Assembly (NCBI GenBank): GCA_002327725.1
Contig: DCXP01000070.1
Span: 1,668-58,316, forward strand
Reading direction: 5' to 3'
DNA: 56,649 bases
Source: Proteobacteria bacterium UBA2133
GTDB taxonomy: Bacteria > Pseudomonadota > Gammaproteobacteria > Arenicellales > UBA868
Below the pieces are notes generated by a model, which ran no database searches, was not told where the DNA came from, and worked only from the letters and a program-made list of their open reading frames with translations. Made by a program: the position numbers and the translations under genes. Below are positions 1-8,009 of the stretch, piece by piece. How positions within the stretch are numbered: position 1 is the stretch's first letter; every line of letters starts with the position of its first letter.

Positions 1-4
1 AATC

Positions 5-39
5 GTTTTTCATACTCTACAGGCTAAACCTATGAAAAC
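5..39. repeat. AT-rich inverted repeat at window edge
   Basis: Bases 5-14 and 31-39 form a near-perfect AT-rich inverted repeat (one extra T in the left arm) around a 16-base loop. It lies just beyond the 3' end of the leftward tRNA-Pro gene. It may be the end-of-transcript hairpin of that tRNA, but no T-run follows on the minus strand, so the role is uncertain. Confidence 0.3.
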
Positions 40-50
40 AAATTAGAAAA

Positions 51-127
51 TGGTCGGGGTGAGAGGATTTGAACCTCCGGCCCCTGCCTCCCGAAGACAG
101 TGCTCTACCAGGCTGAGCTACACCCCG
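51..127 (-). tRNA. tRNA-Pro (anticodon CGG)
   Basis: On the minus strand a 77-base cloverleaf starts CGGGGTG and ends CACCCCG-A-CCA with CCA encoded. The anticodon loop is TTCGGGA, giving CGG (reads CCG, proline). The C1-G72 pair and A73 discriminator are the usual bacterial tRNA-Pro identity elements. The T loop (TTCAAAT) is standard. It lies 29 bases beyond the stop codon of ispB in the same direction and may be co-transcribed with it. Confidence 0.95.
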
Positions 128-156
128 AATGAATCCTTGATGGGAATCGGCTCGCG

Positions 157-1179
157 CTAAAAGGTTCGGGAAACCGAAAAATCTGCGAGCTGGCCAAGAG
201 CGGTGCGGTAGTTGGAAGCCGGCAGCGCCTCCAGCGACTGACGGGCCACCGCCGCGTGCTCCTCTGCCCGGGCGCAAGTGTACGCAAGGGCTCCGGTAGA
301 TTCAATGATCTCGCGAATTTTCGGTAAGGCATCACGGCTGCCTGATTCGATCGCACTTCTTATCATTTGGCGTTCTTCAGGTTCAGCCCTGGTCAAGGCG
401 AAAATAACCGGGAGCGTGATCTTTCCCTCGGCGAGATCATCGCCGGCGTTCTTTCCCATCTGTTCGGCGTTGGCGGAATAGTCGAGCGCGTCGTCCACCA
501 TCTGAAAAGCGATCCCCAGATTCAAACCGAAATCTCCAAGGACCCGCTCACTTGCAGGGCTCGCATCGGCCAGTACGGCGCCCAGGCGGGCGGCAGACTC
601 GAAAAGCCGGGCTGTTTTGCGCGTGATGGTTTCGAGGTAGGCGGCTTCGCTCGTCTCGGGGTCGTGGCTGTTGATTAACTGCATGACCTCGCCCTGGGCG
701 ATGGCGTTGGTGGTCTGCGCCATGATATCCATCACTTTAGGGTTGCCCACCGCGACCATCATCTGAAAGGCACGCGAATACAAGAAATCCCCAACCAGAA
801 CGGAAGCCGCATTGCCCCATAGATCATTTGCGGTTTCACGGCCCCGGCGCAATTCAGACTCGTCGACCACGTCGTCATGGAGCAGCGTCGCCGTGTGGAT
901 AAACTCGATGACAGCCGCAAGATCAACGTGTGCGGTTCCCTGGTAGCTAAGGGTGTGGGCACCAAGGATCAGGGTGACGGGGCGCAGCCTTTTGCCGCCT
1001 GCGCCCACGATATAGTGGCCAATCTGCTCAATGAGGACGACATCGGACTTGAGCTCGCTTTGAATATGGTGATCCACCGCGGCCATGTCCTCGCTGATCA
1101 GGGAATGGATCGCCTCAAGGAGTTCGGCTGGCGACTGACTGCCGGAGTGTGCGCTCGATATCGAAGATACGGTTCCCAT
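157..1179 (-). CDS. ispB: Octaprenyl (polyprenyl) diphosphate synthase
   Basis: This trans-prenyltransferase adds isopentenyl units to farnesyl diphosphate to make the side chain of ubiquinone. The 340-residue protein shows GGKR at 61-64, the first aspartate-rich motif HDDVVD at 101-106 and the second, DDALD, at 229-233, all in the expected spacing. It is about 17 residues longer at the N terminus than the E. coli enzyme. The ATG at 1179 has no clear Shine-Dalgarno sequence, and the true start could be a little downstream. It diverges from rplU, as ispB does in many gammaproteobacteria. A quinone role fits the ubiG gene elsewhere in the window. Confidence 0.93.
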   Translation of the reverse strand: MGTVSSISSAHSGSQSPAELLEAIHSLISEDMAAVDHHIQSELKSDVVLIEQIGHYIVGAGGKRLRPVTLILGAHTLSYQGTAHVDLAAVIEFIHTATLLHDDVVDESELRRGRETANDLWGNAASVLVGDFLYSRAFQMMVAVGNPKVMDIMAQTTNAIAQGEVMQLINSHDPETSEAAYLETITRKTARLFESAARLGAVLADASPASERVLGDFGLNLGIAFQMVDDALDYSANAEQMGKNAGDDLAEGKITLPVIFALTRAEPEERQMIRSAIESGSRDALPKIREIIESTGALAYTCARAEEHAAVARQSLEALPASNYRTALGQLADFSVSRTF

Positions 1180-1222
1180 GGGAGGATGATACCGCGTCCC
1201 TTTAAGAATTCAGCACGTTCCG

Positions 1223-1251
1223 TTGACCAAGGTCACGGTTTCGCCTAAAAT
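1223..1251 (+). promoter_or_regulatory. Sigma70-type promoter of rplU-rpmA-obgE
   Basis: A -35 box TTGACC at 1223-1228 and a -10 box TAAAAT at 1246-1251 are separated by exactly 17 bases. Each differs from consensus at one position. The predicted transcription start near 1258 leaves a leader of about 75 bases before the rplU ATG. This is one of the best promoter matches in the window. Confidence 0.75.
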
Positions 1252-1333
1252 TCGCGCCCTTCAAAGTCTTGATACAACCCATCATTCCAGGCCTAAAGGA
1301 TTGATTCGGGACCAGAATTTCCGGAACAGAAAA

Positions 1334-1645
1334 ATGTACGCAGTAGTTCAGACAGGTGGCAAACAGTATCGGCTCAGCGTTGGCGACAGCGTCAGGGTGG
1401 AAAAGCTCGCCGGCGAGCCGGGAGATGTTGTCGATCTGCCGCAGGTGCTGATGGTCGGGGACGGCGAGCAGGTATCCGTCGGAAGCCCGGTCATCGAAGG
1501 GGCCTGTGTCAAGGCAGAGATTCTCGCGCATGGGCGGGATAAGAAAATCCGTGTTTTCAAGATGAAGCGGCGTAAGAAATATCGGCGTACCCAGGGTCAC
1601 CGTCAGTCTTTCACACAACTGCGGGTGACAGATATTACGCAATAA
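1334..1645 (+). CDS. rplU: 50S ribosomal protein L21
   Basis: L21 is a 23S rRNA-binding protein of the large subunit. The start at 1334 gives the usual 103 residues beginning MYAVVQTGGKQYRL. An in-frame upstream extension to 1223 overlaps the promoter and was rejected. The C-terminal half carries the typical basic stretch KMKRRKKYRRTQGHRQ, followed by a short tail ending in VTDITQ. It is the first gene of rplU-rpmA-obgE, with rpmA 29 bases downstream. Confidence 0.97.
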   Translation: MYAVVQTGGKQYRLSVGDSVRVEKLAGEPGDVVDLPQVLMVGDGEQVSVGSPVIEGACVKAEILAHGRDKKIRVFKMKRRKKYRRTQGHRQSFTQLRVTDITQ

Positions 1646-1674
1646 GCCCAGCAAGCGGCTGGAGGTTATCGGAA

Positions 1675-1935
1675 ATGGCACATAAGAAAGCAGGCGGCAG
1701 TTCACGCAACGGCCGCGACTCAGAGTCCAAGCGCCTGGGCGTAAAGCGGTATGCCGGGGAAGCCGTCCGTGCGGGGAACATCCTGGTTCGTCAGCGCGGC
1801 ACTGCCTTTCACCCGGGGGTTAATGTCGGTCTGGGTAAGGATCATACTTTGTTCGCCCTGGCGGAAGGCAAGGTGCAGTTCGATATAAAAGGGCCGAAGA
1901 GCCGGCGAACCGTAAGCGTGCTGACGGAGAGTTAG
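1675..1935 (+). CDS. rpmA: 50S ribosomal protein L27
   Basis: L27 lies near the peptidyl-transferase centre, where its N-terminal tail contacts tRNA. The protein is 86 residues and starts MAHKKAGGSSRNGRDSESK, the conserved tail of non-cleaved gammaproteobacterial L27. It keeps the signature RQRGTAFHPGVNVG. It follows rplU directly and is followed by a strong intrinsic terminator that should partly separate it from obgE. Confidence 0.97.
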   Translation: MAHKKAGGSSRNGRDSESKRLGVKRYAGEAVRAGNILVRQRGTAFHPGVNVGLGKDHTLFALAEGKVQFDIKGPKSRRTVSVLTES

Positions 1936-1956
1936 CAGCGCTCCCCGCGGTTCGCA

Positions 1957-1985
1957 AAGACCCCGCCAACTGAGCGGGGTTTTTT
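1957..1985 (+). terminator. Intrinsic terminator after rpmA
   Basis: CCCCGC at 1961-1966 pairs perfectly with GCGGGG at 1974-1979 across a 7-base loop, followed at once by six T (1980-1985) and preceded by AAAGA. It lies 25 bases past the rpmA stop and 18 bases before the obgE ATG, so it probably lets through only part of the ribosomal-protein transcripts into obgE-proB. Confidence 0.88.
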
Positions 1986-2003
1986 ACGAGTAAAGGGTGT
2001 CAG

Positions 2004-3023
2004 ATGAAATTCGTCGATGAGGTCGTCATTACCCTGCAGGCCGGCAAAGGCGGTCATGGGTGCTTAAGTTTTCGCCGGGAAAAGTTTGTCCCTCGAGGCG
2101 GGCCGGACGGCGGAGACGGCGGCCGAGGGGGTGACGTTATCCTGCGGGCGACTGCTGAACTCAACACGCTTGCCGATTTTCGCTTCACGCGCAAATTCTC
2201 GGCGGGAAACGGGACGGGAGGCGCGGGCCGCAACCGGACCGGGGCGGCCGGCAAGAATTGCATTATTCCGGTGCCTGCAGGAACGCTGGTGTTTGCGGAA
2301 CACACGCACGAACTGCTTGTTGACCTCGACACCCATGGGCAGGAATTCAAGGTCGCGGCAGGAGGCCGGGGCGGCGTTGGCAACGCTCGGTTTAAGTCGT
2401 CGGTAAACCAGGCGCCCCGAAGAACCATCCCCGGCGCTGAGGGCGACCGCTTATCTGTCCGGCTTGAGCTGCAGGTGCTCGCCGATGTGGGTCTTTTGGG
2501 CTTGCCAAATGCCGGTAAATCGACGCTGCTCTCGAAGATCTCCGCGGCGCGACCCAAGATCGCGGATTATCCTTTCACGACGCTGTACCCGCACCTCGGC
2601 GTGGTGGACATCGGGGCCGGTGCAGGATTTGTGGTCGCCGATATTCCCGGACTGATCGAAGGTGCCGCAAAGGGAGCCGGCCTTGGGGTACAGTTCCTGA
2701 GGCACTTGCGCCGTACCCGGCTGCTTCTGCACATTGTCGATATCAGCGACCATGAGAGCGAACCGCCTCGCTCGGCGGTGGAGGTAGTGGTGAAAGAACT
2801 TGAAACATTCGATCCGCAGCTCGCAGGTCGTGACCGCTGGCTGGTCTTCAGCAAGTCGGATTGCCTGGAGCGCGCAGCAGCGGCGGCGATCTGTGAGGAA
2901 ACCCTTTCCCGCCTTGATTGGGGCGGCCCCTGGTTCCTGATCTCCGGGGTGAGTGGCGCGGGGTGTGATGAGATGTGCCAGAAGATCTGGCAGAAACTGG
3001 ATGACGAGCGTGGCAAAAGATAG
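2004..3023 (+). CDS. obgE: Obg family GTPase (ribosome-associated)
   Basis: Obg proteins act in late 50S assembly and stress control. The 339-residue protein has the glycine-rich Obg fold (1-158, for example GGPDGGDGGRGG around 32-43), then a G domain with G1 GLPNAGKS at 166-173 and G3 DIPGLIEG at 213-220. The G4 motif reads SKSD (283-286) where the usual form is NKxD. This substitution of the guanine-reading Asn is odd but tolerated in some GTPases. The acidic C-terminal tail of the 390-residue E. coli protein is missing. It overlaps proB by 23 bases. Confidence 0.95.
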   Translation: MKFVDEVVITLQAGKGGHGCLSFRREKFVPRGGPDGGDGGRGGDVILRATAELNTLADFRFTRKFSAGNGTGGAGRNRTGAAGKNCIIPVPAGTLVFAEHTHELLVDLDTHGQEFKVAAGGRGGVGNARFKSSVNQAPRRTIPGAEGDRLSVRLELQVLADVGLLGLPNAGKSTLLSKISAARPKIADYPFTTLYPHLGVVDIGAGAGFVVADIPGLIEGAAKGAGLGVQFLRHLRRTRLLLHIVDISDHESEPPRSAVEVVVKELETFDPQLAGRDRWLVFSKSDCLERAAAAAICEETLSRLDWGGPWFLISGVSGAGCDEMCQKIWQKLDDERGKR

Positions 3024-4137
3024 CGAGACGCGGGCGGCGAAACAGCGTTGGGTGATTAAACTCGGCAGCGCCCTGCTTGCCCAACCGCAGGCTGGGCTTA
3101 ACCTGCCTTTGATCGCTTCTCTCGCCGACGTCTGCGTGCGACTGCAAAAGCAGGGCATTGACCCGGTCCTGGTCTCCTCGGGTGCAATCTCCCAGGGTCT
3201 GGTTCGGCTCGGATGGGTCGGTCGACCCCATGAACTGCATCAACTGCAGGTTGCCGCGGCGGTCGGTCAGATGGGTCTGATCCGGGCGTATCAGGGCGCT
3301 TTCGAGGAACACGGTGTCCAGACAGCGCAGGTCCTGCTGACCAGCGCCGATCTTAACGACCGCACCCGTTACCTCAATGCGCGCAGCGCACTGCGGTCAA
3401 TGCTTGAGCTCGGTATTATTCCCGTGGTCAACGAGAACGATACCGTGGTCACCGAAGAGATCCAGTTTGGGGATAACGACTCTTTGGGTGCGCTGGTAGG
3501 CAATCTGGTCGAAGCGGACTACCTGGTCATTTTGACCGATCAGGAAGGGCTCTATGAAGCGGACCCGAAACACGACCCCTCTGCGGAACTGATCCGGGAA
3601 GGGAGCGCCGGGGATCCCTTCCTTGAGCAGTTTGCAGGCCCGAGCGGTGTTCTCGGCCGGGGCGGCATGCTGACCAAGCTCCAGGCGGCAGCGAAAGCCG
3701 CAAGGTCGGGCGCATCGACGGTGATCTGCTCCGGGCGCAATCCCGAGCACTTGCTGGGAATCCCCGACGGGGTGATTCCCGGCACCTTCCTCAAGGCGGC
3801 TGCGGGGCGGATGGCGGCCAGAAAACTTTGGCTAGCGGGCAGGATGCAGTCGCGCGGGCGACTCTTTATCGACGCAGGCGCTGAAAAGGTCCTGGTGAAT
3901 TCAGGCAGGAGTCTTCTGCCTGTGGGTGTGACCCGGGCGGAGGGCGACTTCCGGAGGGGCGATCTGGTCGACTGCCTTACGGAAGGCGGCCACAGGCTGA
4001 TGGCGCGAGGGCTGGTGAACTATTCGGCAGCGGAGACCCGGAAGATCGCCGGCCACTCAAGTCTTGAAATAGAACAACGTCTGGGTTACATCGATGAGCC
4101 GGAACTCATCCACCGCGATAATATGGTGCTGCTTTAA
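3001..4137 (+). CDS. proB: Glutamate 5-kinase
   Basis: This enzyme phosphorylates glutamate, the first step of proline synthesis. The amino-acid kinase domain starts at VIKLGSALL, contains SSGAIS, NENDTVVTEEIQFGDNDSLGALV and TDQEGLY, and is followed by a C-terminal PUA domain (from about residue 280) ending in DNMVLL. I use the ATG at 3001 (378 residues), inside the end of obgE; a GTG at 3010 is an equally plausible start. The order obgE-proB is standard in pseudomonads. proA, the next pathway enzyme, is not in the window. Confidence 0.93.
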   Translation: MTSVAKDSETRAAKQRWVIKLGSALLAQPQAGLNLPLIASLADVCVRLQKQGIDPVLVSSGAISQGLVRLGWVGRPHELHQLQVAAAVGQMGLIRAYQGAFEEHGVQTAQVLLTSADLNDRTRYLNARSALRSMLELGIIPVVNENDTVVTEEIQFGDNDSLGALVGNLVEADYLVILTDQEGLYEADPKHDPSAELIREGSAGDPFLEQFAGPSGVLGRGGMLTKLQAAAKAARSGASTVICSGRNPEHLLGIPDGVIPGTFLKAAAGRMAARKLWLAGRMQSRGRLFIDAGAEKVLVNSGRSLLPVGVTRAEGDFRRGDLVDCLTEGGHRLMARGLVNYSAAETRKIAGHSSLEIEQRLGYIDEPELIHRDNMVLL

Positions 4138-4168
4138 AGCGCAGCGCCGGCCGCGGGTGAAACGCGAA

Positions 4169-4444
4169 TCAGGCAGCAGCCGTGGCTTTCGCCTTGAGGC
4201 GTGCGTTAAGGCGGCTTTTGAGTCTTGCCGCCTGGTTGGGGTGCGCAAGGCCTTTGCGCGCAGCACGGTCGACGCTTGAGGTCAGTTCGCGGTAAGCCGT
4301 CTCGGCAGCCGAGGTATCTTCCTCCTGGAGGCTGCGGTTGAACCGTTTGACCGCGGTGCGCATATGTGAGCGCTGCGACATATTTCGGGCCCGGTGATTT
4401 GCTGCCTGCCGGGCGCGTTTTCGTGCCTGTGCTGAGTTGGCCAA
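4169..4444 (-). CDS. rpsT: 30S ribosomal protein S20
   Basis: S20 binds the 5' and 3' minor domains of 16S rRNA. The 91-residue protein starts MANSAQARKRARQAANHRAR, has the family's basic helical composition, and keeps the KGLAHPNQAARLKSRL block at its C-terminal end. It converges with proB (31 bases between stops) and diverges from murJ. A well-formed promoter lies upstream on the minus strand. Confidence 0.97.
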   Translation of the reverse strand: MANSAQARKRARQAANHRARNMSQRSHMRTAVKRFNRSLQEEDTSAAETAYRELTSSVDRAARKGLAHPNQAARLKSRLNARLKAKATAAA

Positions 4445-4473
4445 GGGTTTCTTCCGGTAAAAAAAGACGCGGA

Positions 4474-4502
4474 AGTATCGGGAATTACAGCACTTTTGTC
4501 AA
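4474..4502 (-). promoter_or_regulatory. Sigma70-type promoter of rpsT
   Basis: On the minus strand a perfect -35 TTGACA (4502-4497) is followed after 17 bases by GATACT (4479-4474). This gives an rpsT leader of about 23 bases. The divergent murJ gene begins 36 bases to the right of the -35 box. Confidence 0.7.
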
Positions 4503-4537
4503 TGGGGCTCTTTTGAGGAGGGCATTAAGGGCGTAGC

Positions 4538-6097
4538 ATGCGCTTTCTGATGATTAAAAACGTCGGCACGGTCGGATCGATGACCTTCGTCTCCCGGATC
4601 ACCGGACTGATTCGGGATATCGCGTTCGCCCAGTTTCTGGGAAGCGGCGCGCTTGCCGATGCATTCTTCGTCGCTTTCCGGATACCCAACTTCTTCCGCC
4701 GGATTTTCGGGGAAGGGGCGCTTTCCGTTGCATTTGTCCCTGTTTATTCAGAGTTTGAGACCCGCTACCCACCGGCACAGGCGCGCGCATTTCTCAACCT
4801 GATGGCGGGGAGGCTTGGACTCGTCCTGGTGCTTTTTGCCGTAGTCGGCGTGCTCGGGGCGCCGGCGCTGGTGAGCGTAATGGCACCCGGGTTCATCGAT
4901 GATCCCCTGCGGTTCGAATCGACAGTCTCGACCCTTCGCCTGACCTTCCCGTATCTGTTCTTTATTTCGCTGGTGGCGATGGCGGGGGGCATTCTGAATA
5001 CCCATGACCGTTTCGGCGTCCCCGCCGCCACCCCGATTCTCCTGAACCTGTGCCTGATTGGCACGGTCTTGCTCCTTGTGCCCGAATCACAAAATGCCGC
5101 GGTCGCGCTCGGAGGCGGGGTCCTGCTGGCCGGACTGGTGCAGTTGGGTTTTCAGTTTCCTTTCCTGAAGAAAATCGGCCGGCTGCCCGTTCCGCGGGTC
5201 CGGGCAAACACCGTCGATGAAAAAGCCGGTTCGGAAGGCGTCGGGCAGGTGATGCGCTTGATGGTGCCGGCGATATTCGGCGTATCGATTGCCCAGATCA
5301 ACCTGCTGATCAATACCGTGCTCGCTTCTTTCCTGGTGACAGGCAGCGTATCCTGGCTGTATTACTCCGATCGTTTGATGGAGTTTCCGCTGGGGGTTTT
5401 TGGGGTCGCGCTGGCGACGGTCATCCTGCCGATGCTTTCACGTCAGGTGGCCGAGTCGGACGAGGAAAGTTACGGCAGAACACTCGACTGGGCGCTGCGC
5501 CTTGTTTTTCTGATTAGCCTGCCGGCCGCCGCTGCGCTGGCGGTGCTTGCGTTCCCGCTGATGGTGACGCTTTTCCAATACGGCGCATTTTCCGGCGGGG
5601 ATGCCGTTATGGCGGCACGCGCGCTTACGGCATTTGCGCTGGGTCTGACAGGTTTTGTCCTGGTTAAAGTGCTGGCGCCGGGTTTTTATGCGAGAAAGGA
5701 TACCCGCACACCCGTTGTAGTCGGGGCGATTGCGATGGTCATCAACGCACTCGTCGCTGTGACATTGGTGTGGCAACTTGCCCACGTCGGCCTGGCGCTC
5801 GCGACCAGTATTGCCGGGCTCGCCAACGCCGTGCTTTTGTATCGGAAACTGAAGCAGTTGGGCCATTTCACGGCGGGGCCGGGTTGGCCGCGCTTTTTGA
5901 TCCGCGTGCTGCTGGCGACGGTAGTGATGTCACTGGCCCTGTATCTGGGTCAGGGTGACCAACGGGAGTGGCTCGAGGCGTCACTCGTACAGCGGGTAAG
6001 TCATCTTCTGCTATGGATTGCGATAGGTACGGCTTTGTATTTCAGTTCGCTGTACCTGATGGGTCTTCGCGTGCATCGGCTCCTGGAGCGGCCATGA
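4538..6097 (+). CDS. murJ: Lipid II flippase MurJ
   Basis: MurJ is an inner-membrane protein of the MOP superfamily that moves lipid II to the periplasmic face for peptidoglycan synthesis. The 519-residue protein is very hydrophobic (family members have 14 helices) and contains the conserved N-terminal block SRITGLIRD with R20 and R26, then ADAFFVAFRIPNFFRR, whose D41 and R54/R55 match residues known to be essential in E. coli MurJ. The signature VSWLYYSDRLMEFPLGVFG is intact. An alternative start is the ATG at 4550. It shares an ATGA overlap with the next gene, which suggests translational coupling. Confidence 0.95.
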   Translation: MRFLMIKNVGTVGSMTFVSRITGLIRDIAFAQFLGSGALADAFFVAFRIPNFFRRIFGEGALSVAFVPVYSEFETRYPPAQARAFLNLMAGRLGLVLVLFAVVGVLGAPALVSVMAPGFIDDPLRFESTVSTLRLTFPYLFFISLVAMAGGILNTHDRFGVPAATPILLNLCLIGTVLLLVPESQNAAVALGGGVLLAGLVQLGFQFPFLKKIGRLPVPRVRANTVDEKAGSEGVGQVMRLMVPAIFGVSIAQINLLINTVLASFLVTGSVSWLYYSDRLMEFPLGVFGVALATVILPMLSRQVAESDEESYGRTLDWALRLVFLISLPAAAALAVLAFPLMVTLFQYGAFSGGDAVMAARALTAFALGLTGFVLVKVLAPGFYARKDTRTPVVVGAIAMVINALVAVTLVWQLAHVGLALATSIAGLANAVLLYRKLKQLGHFTAGPGWPRFLIRVLLATVVMSLALYLGQGDQREWLEASLVQRVSHLLLWIAIGTALYFSSLYLMGLRVHRLLERP

Positions 6098-6525
6098 CCG
6101 CGTCTGAGACCTTATCAGCAGAAGTCATTGCCGCGATCAGCCGCCCTGGCGAGACAAGACAGTTCTCGCTCTCCGAGGCGAAACAGGTCTTGCCGGTGTT
6201 GAAGAAACTGACCCTGGCGGCATCCGACGAGCTTGGCCCCTTCCAGGAGCGAATGACATCGCTGCTGGACTGTGACCCGCGTCAGGGCCCACTGCAGGAT
6301 CAGTTTGAGCGCATTGTCAGGAAATGGATTTCTCAGGTGCAAAGGCTTGGGCTTCGGGTTACGGGGCTTTGGGAGGTGGGGTTTGATACCGGTGATGGTT
6401 ATCTGTGCTGGCGCCATCCTGAACTGCGTCTGGCATACTTTCGGCATTACGGAGAAGACTTTTCGCTTCGCCGGCCTCTCGCCCAGGTGATTGAAGAAGA
6501 TCAACCCGAGTGGGCATTTCAGTAA
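6094..6525 (+). CDS. DUF2203-like protein, function unknown
   Basis: A 143-residue soluble protein. The middle is helical and charged (FSLSEAKQVLPVLKKL near residues 27-42). The C-terminal part, GYLCWRHPELRLAYFRHYGE then FSLRRPL, resembles the pattern of the DUF2203 family, in which a YLCWrlgE..v.YWHe..eGF..R.pL motif is typical. Assignment is from motif memory only. The ATG at 6094 overlaps the murJ stop by four bases. A longer in-frame reading from 5968 lies inside murJ and was rejected. ribF follows 19 bases later, so the gene is embedded in the envelope/translation operon. No function can be inferred from sequence. Confidence 0.75.
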   Translation: MTASETLSAEVIAAISRPGETRQFSLSEAKQVLPVLKKLTLAASDELGPFQERMTSLLDCDPRQGPLQDQFERIVRKWISQVQRLGLRVTGLWEVGFDTGDGYLCWRHPELRLAYFRHYGEDFSLRRPLAQVIEEDQPEWAFQ

Positions 6526-6544
6526 CACTCAGCTTGAGCACCGC

Positions 6545-7471
6545 ATGATACTGATTCGCGATTTTTATAATGTTCAGGAACGACACCGGCCCTCGGTGGT
6601 GTCCATCGGCAATTTCGATGGCGTTCATGTGGGTCATGTGCGCTTGTTGGGTCTTCTCAAAGAGCAGGCCCAGGCGCTCGGCGTCAAAACTACGGCAATG
6701 ACCTTCGAGCCGCATCCGCACGAATTCTTCAGTCCGCAAAACGCCCCGCCGCGTCTGCTGCGCTGGCGGGACAAGATCGAAAAGTTGACGGAAGCCGGCG
6801 TCGATCAGGTGTTTTCGCTTCGCTTCAACCAGACGCTGGCACAGACTTCGGCGGAAGATTTTGTGAAGAAATACCTCGTCGACGGGCTCGGGGTCCGGCA
6901 CGTCGTCATTGGCGATGATTTCCGCTTTGGTCGAAAACGTATAGGAGATGTTCACCTGCTGCGCGAACTCGGTGAAAGATGGGGTTTCAGTATCAGTACC
7001 GTGGATACCTACATCATTGCGGGAGAGCGGGTCAGCAGCACCCGAATCCGGGAAGCCTTGAGGCAGGATGACTTTGATCTTGCCGAAGACCTGCTGGGCT
7101 ATCGCTATGCCATTCAGGGCCGGGTCGCTCATGGCGACAGACGGGGCAGGACGATAGGTTTTCCGACCGCCAATATCGTGTTGCCACATGACAATATTCC
7201 GGTCTGGGGGGTCTACGCAGTCCGGGCACACTTCTCCGGCCGAAAGTCTCAGGCCGGAGTCGCCAATATCGGCATCAGACCGACAGTTGGCGGTGAGCGT
7301 GTCCTGCTGGAGGTACATCTTTTTGATTTTTCCGAGGAAATATACGCAGAGCGGGTCCGGGTGGAATTCCAGACCAAGATCCGCCCGGAGCGGCGCTTCG
7401 AATCGTTCGAGGCCTTGAAGGAGCAGATTGCACGCGACGCCAGTGCGGCACGGCAGTGGTTTGACGAGTAG
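6545..7471 (+). CDS. ribF: Bifunctional riboflavin kinase / FAD synthetase
   Basis: RibF phosphorylates riboflavin to FMN and adenylates FMN to FAD. The 308-residue protein has the nucleotidyltransferase module with GNFDGVHVGH (22-31) and ERVSSTRIRE (161-170), then the flavokinase module with GRTIGFPTAN (201-210). The start at 6545 gives MILIRDFYNV, matching the family; an upstream extension overlaps the preceding gene and was rejected. lspA begins 25 bases downstream. In most gammaproteobacteria ileS would lie between these two genes; it is absent here. Confidence 0.95.
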   Translation: MILIRDFYNVQERHRPSVVSIGNFDGVHVGHVRLLGLLKEQAQALGVKTTAMTFEPHPHEFFSPQNAPPRLLRWRDKIEKLTEAGVDQVFSLRFNQTLAQTSAEDFVKKYLVDGLGVRHVVIGDDFRFGRKRIGDVHLLRELGERWGFSISTVDTYIIAGERVSSTRIREALRQDDFDLAEDLLGYRYAIQGRVAHGDRRGRTIGFPTANIVLPHDNIPVWGVYAVRAHFSGRKSQAGVANIGIRPTVGGERVLLEVHLFDFSEEIYAERVRVEFQTKIRPERRFESFEALKEQIARDASAARQWFDE

Positions 7472-7496
7472 CAAAGATCAGGTCACAGCAGCGACG

Positions 7497-7991
7497 ATGT
7501 TGCAAACGAGGACAAACCGGCGGGCTCTTTTCGCACTGATCTCAGTGTTGCTGATCGTGCTGGATTGGGGCAGCAAGGTATGGCTTCAGGCACTGTTGGC
7601 GTCCACGGGGCCACTGGAGGCCTTTCCCGGCCTGCGCTTCATCATCGTCTACAACCAGGGCGCGGCCTTCGGATTGTTGGCTTCAGCAGGAGGGTGGCAG
7701 CGGGGTCTTTTGATCTCGTTGGCAGCTGGAGTCATGGTATATCTTGGCTGGCGCCTGTGGGCTGCACGGCCGGACGAATCAAGACTGAATCTGGGATTCG
7801 CAATGATTCTCGGCGGTGCAGCGGGGAACCTGATTGATCGCGCACACTATGGGCACGTGGTTGATTTTATTGATCTGTATGCCGGTAGCTGGCACTGGCC
7901 TGCGTTTAATGTCGCCGACATGGCGATCACGATAGGGGCCGGTCTTGTCATTCTGGACAGCATAGGCCTGCTGGGCAGAAAGAACGATTAA
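7497..7991 (+). CDS. lspA: Lipoprotein signal peptidase (SPase II)
   Basis: LspA cleaves the signal peptides of diacylglyceryl-modified prolipoproteins in the inner membrane. The 164-residue protein has four hydrophobic segments and the conserved boxes YNQGAAFG (N53), GGAAGNLIDR, GHVVDFI (D123) and FNVADMAI (D141). D123 and D141 correspond to the catalytic aspartate dyad. The ATG at 7497 was preferred to an extension that would start inside ribF. fkpB follows 18 bases later. Confidence 0.95.
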   Translation: MLQTRTNRRALFALISVLLIVLDWGSKVWLQALLASTGPLEAFPGLRFIIVYNQGAAFGLLASAGGWQRGLLISLAAGVMVYLGWRLWAARPDESRLNLGFAMILGGAAGNLIDRAHYGHVVDFIDLYAGSWHWPAFNVADMAITIGAGLVILDSIGLLGRKND

Positions 7992-8009
7992 TCGCGCAGG
8001 ATTGGTCGG

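Noticed and set aside
6359..7474. Leftward 371-codon open frame opposite ribF
   Set aside because: Antisense to a confident ribF with intact motifs; no recognisable domain.
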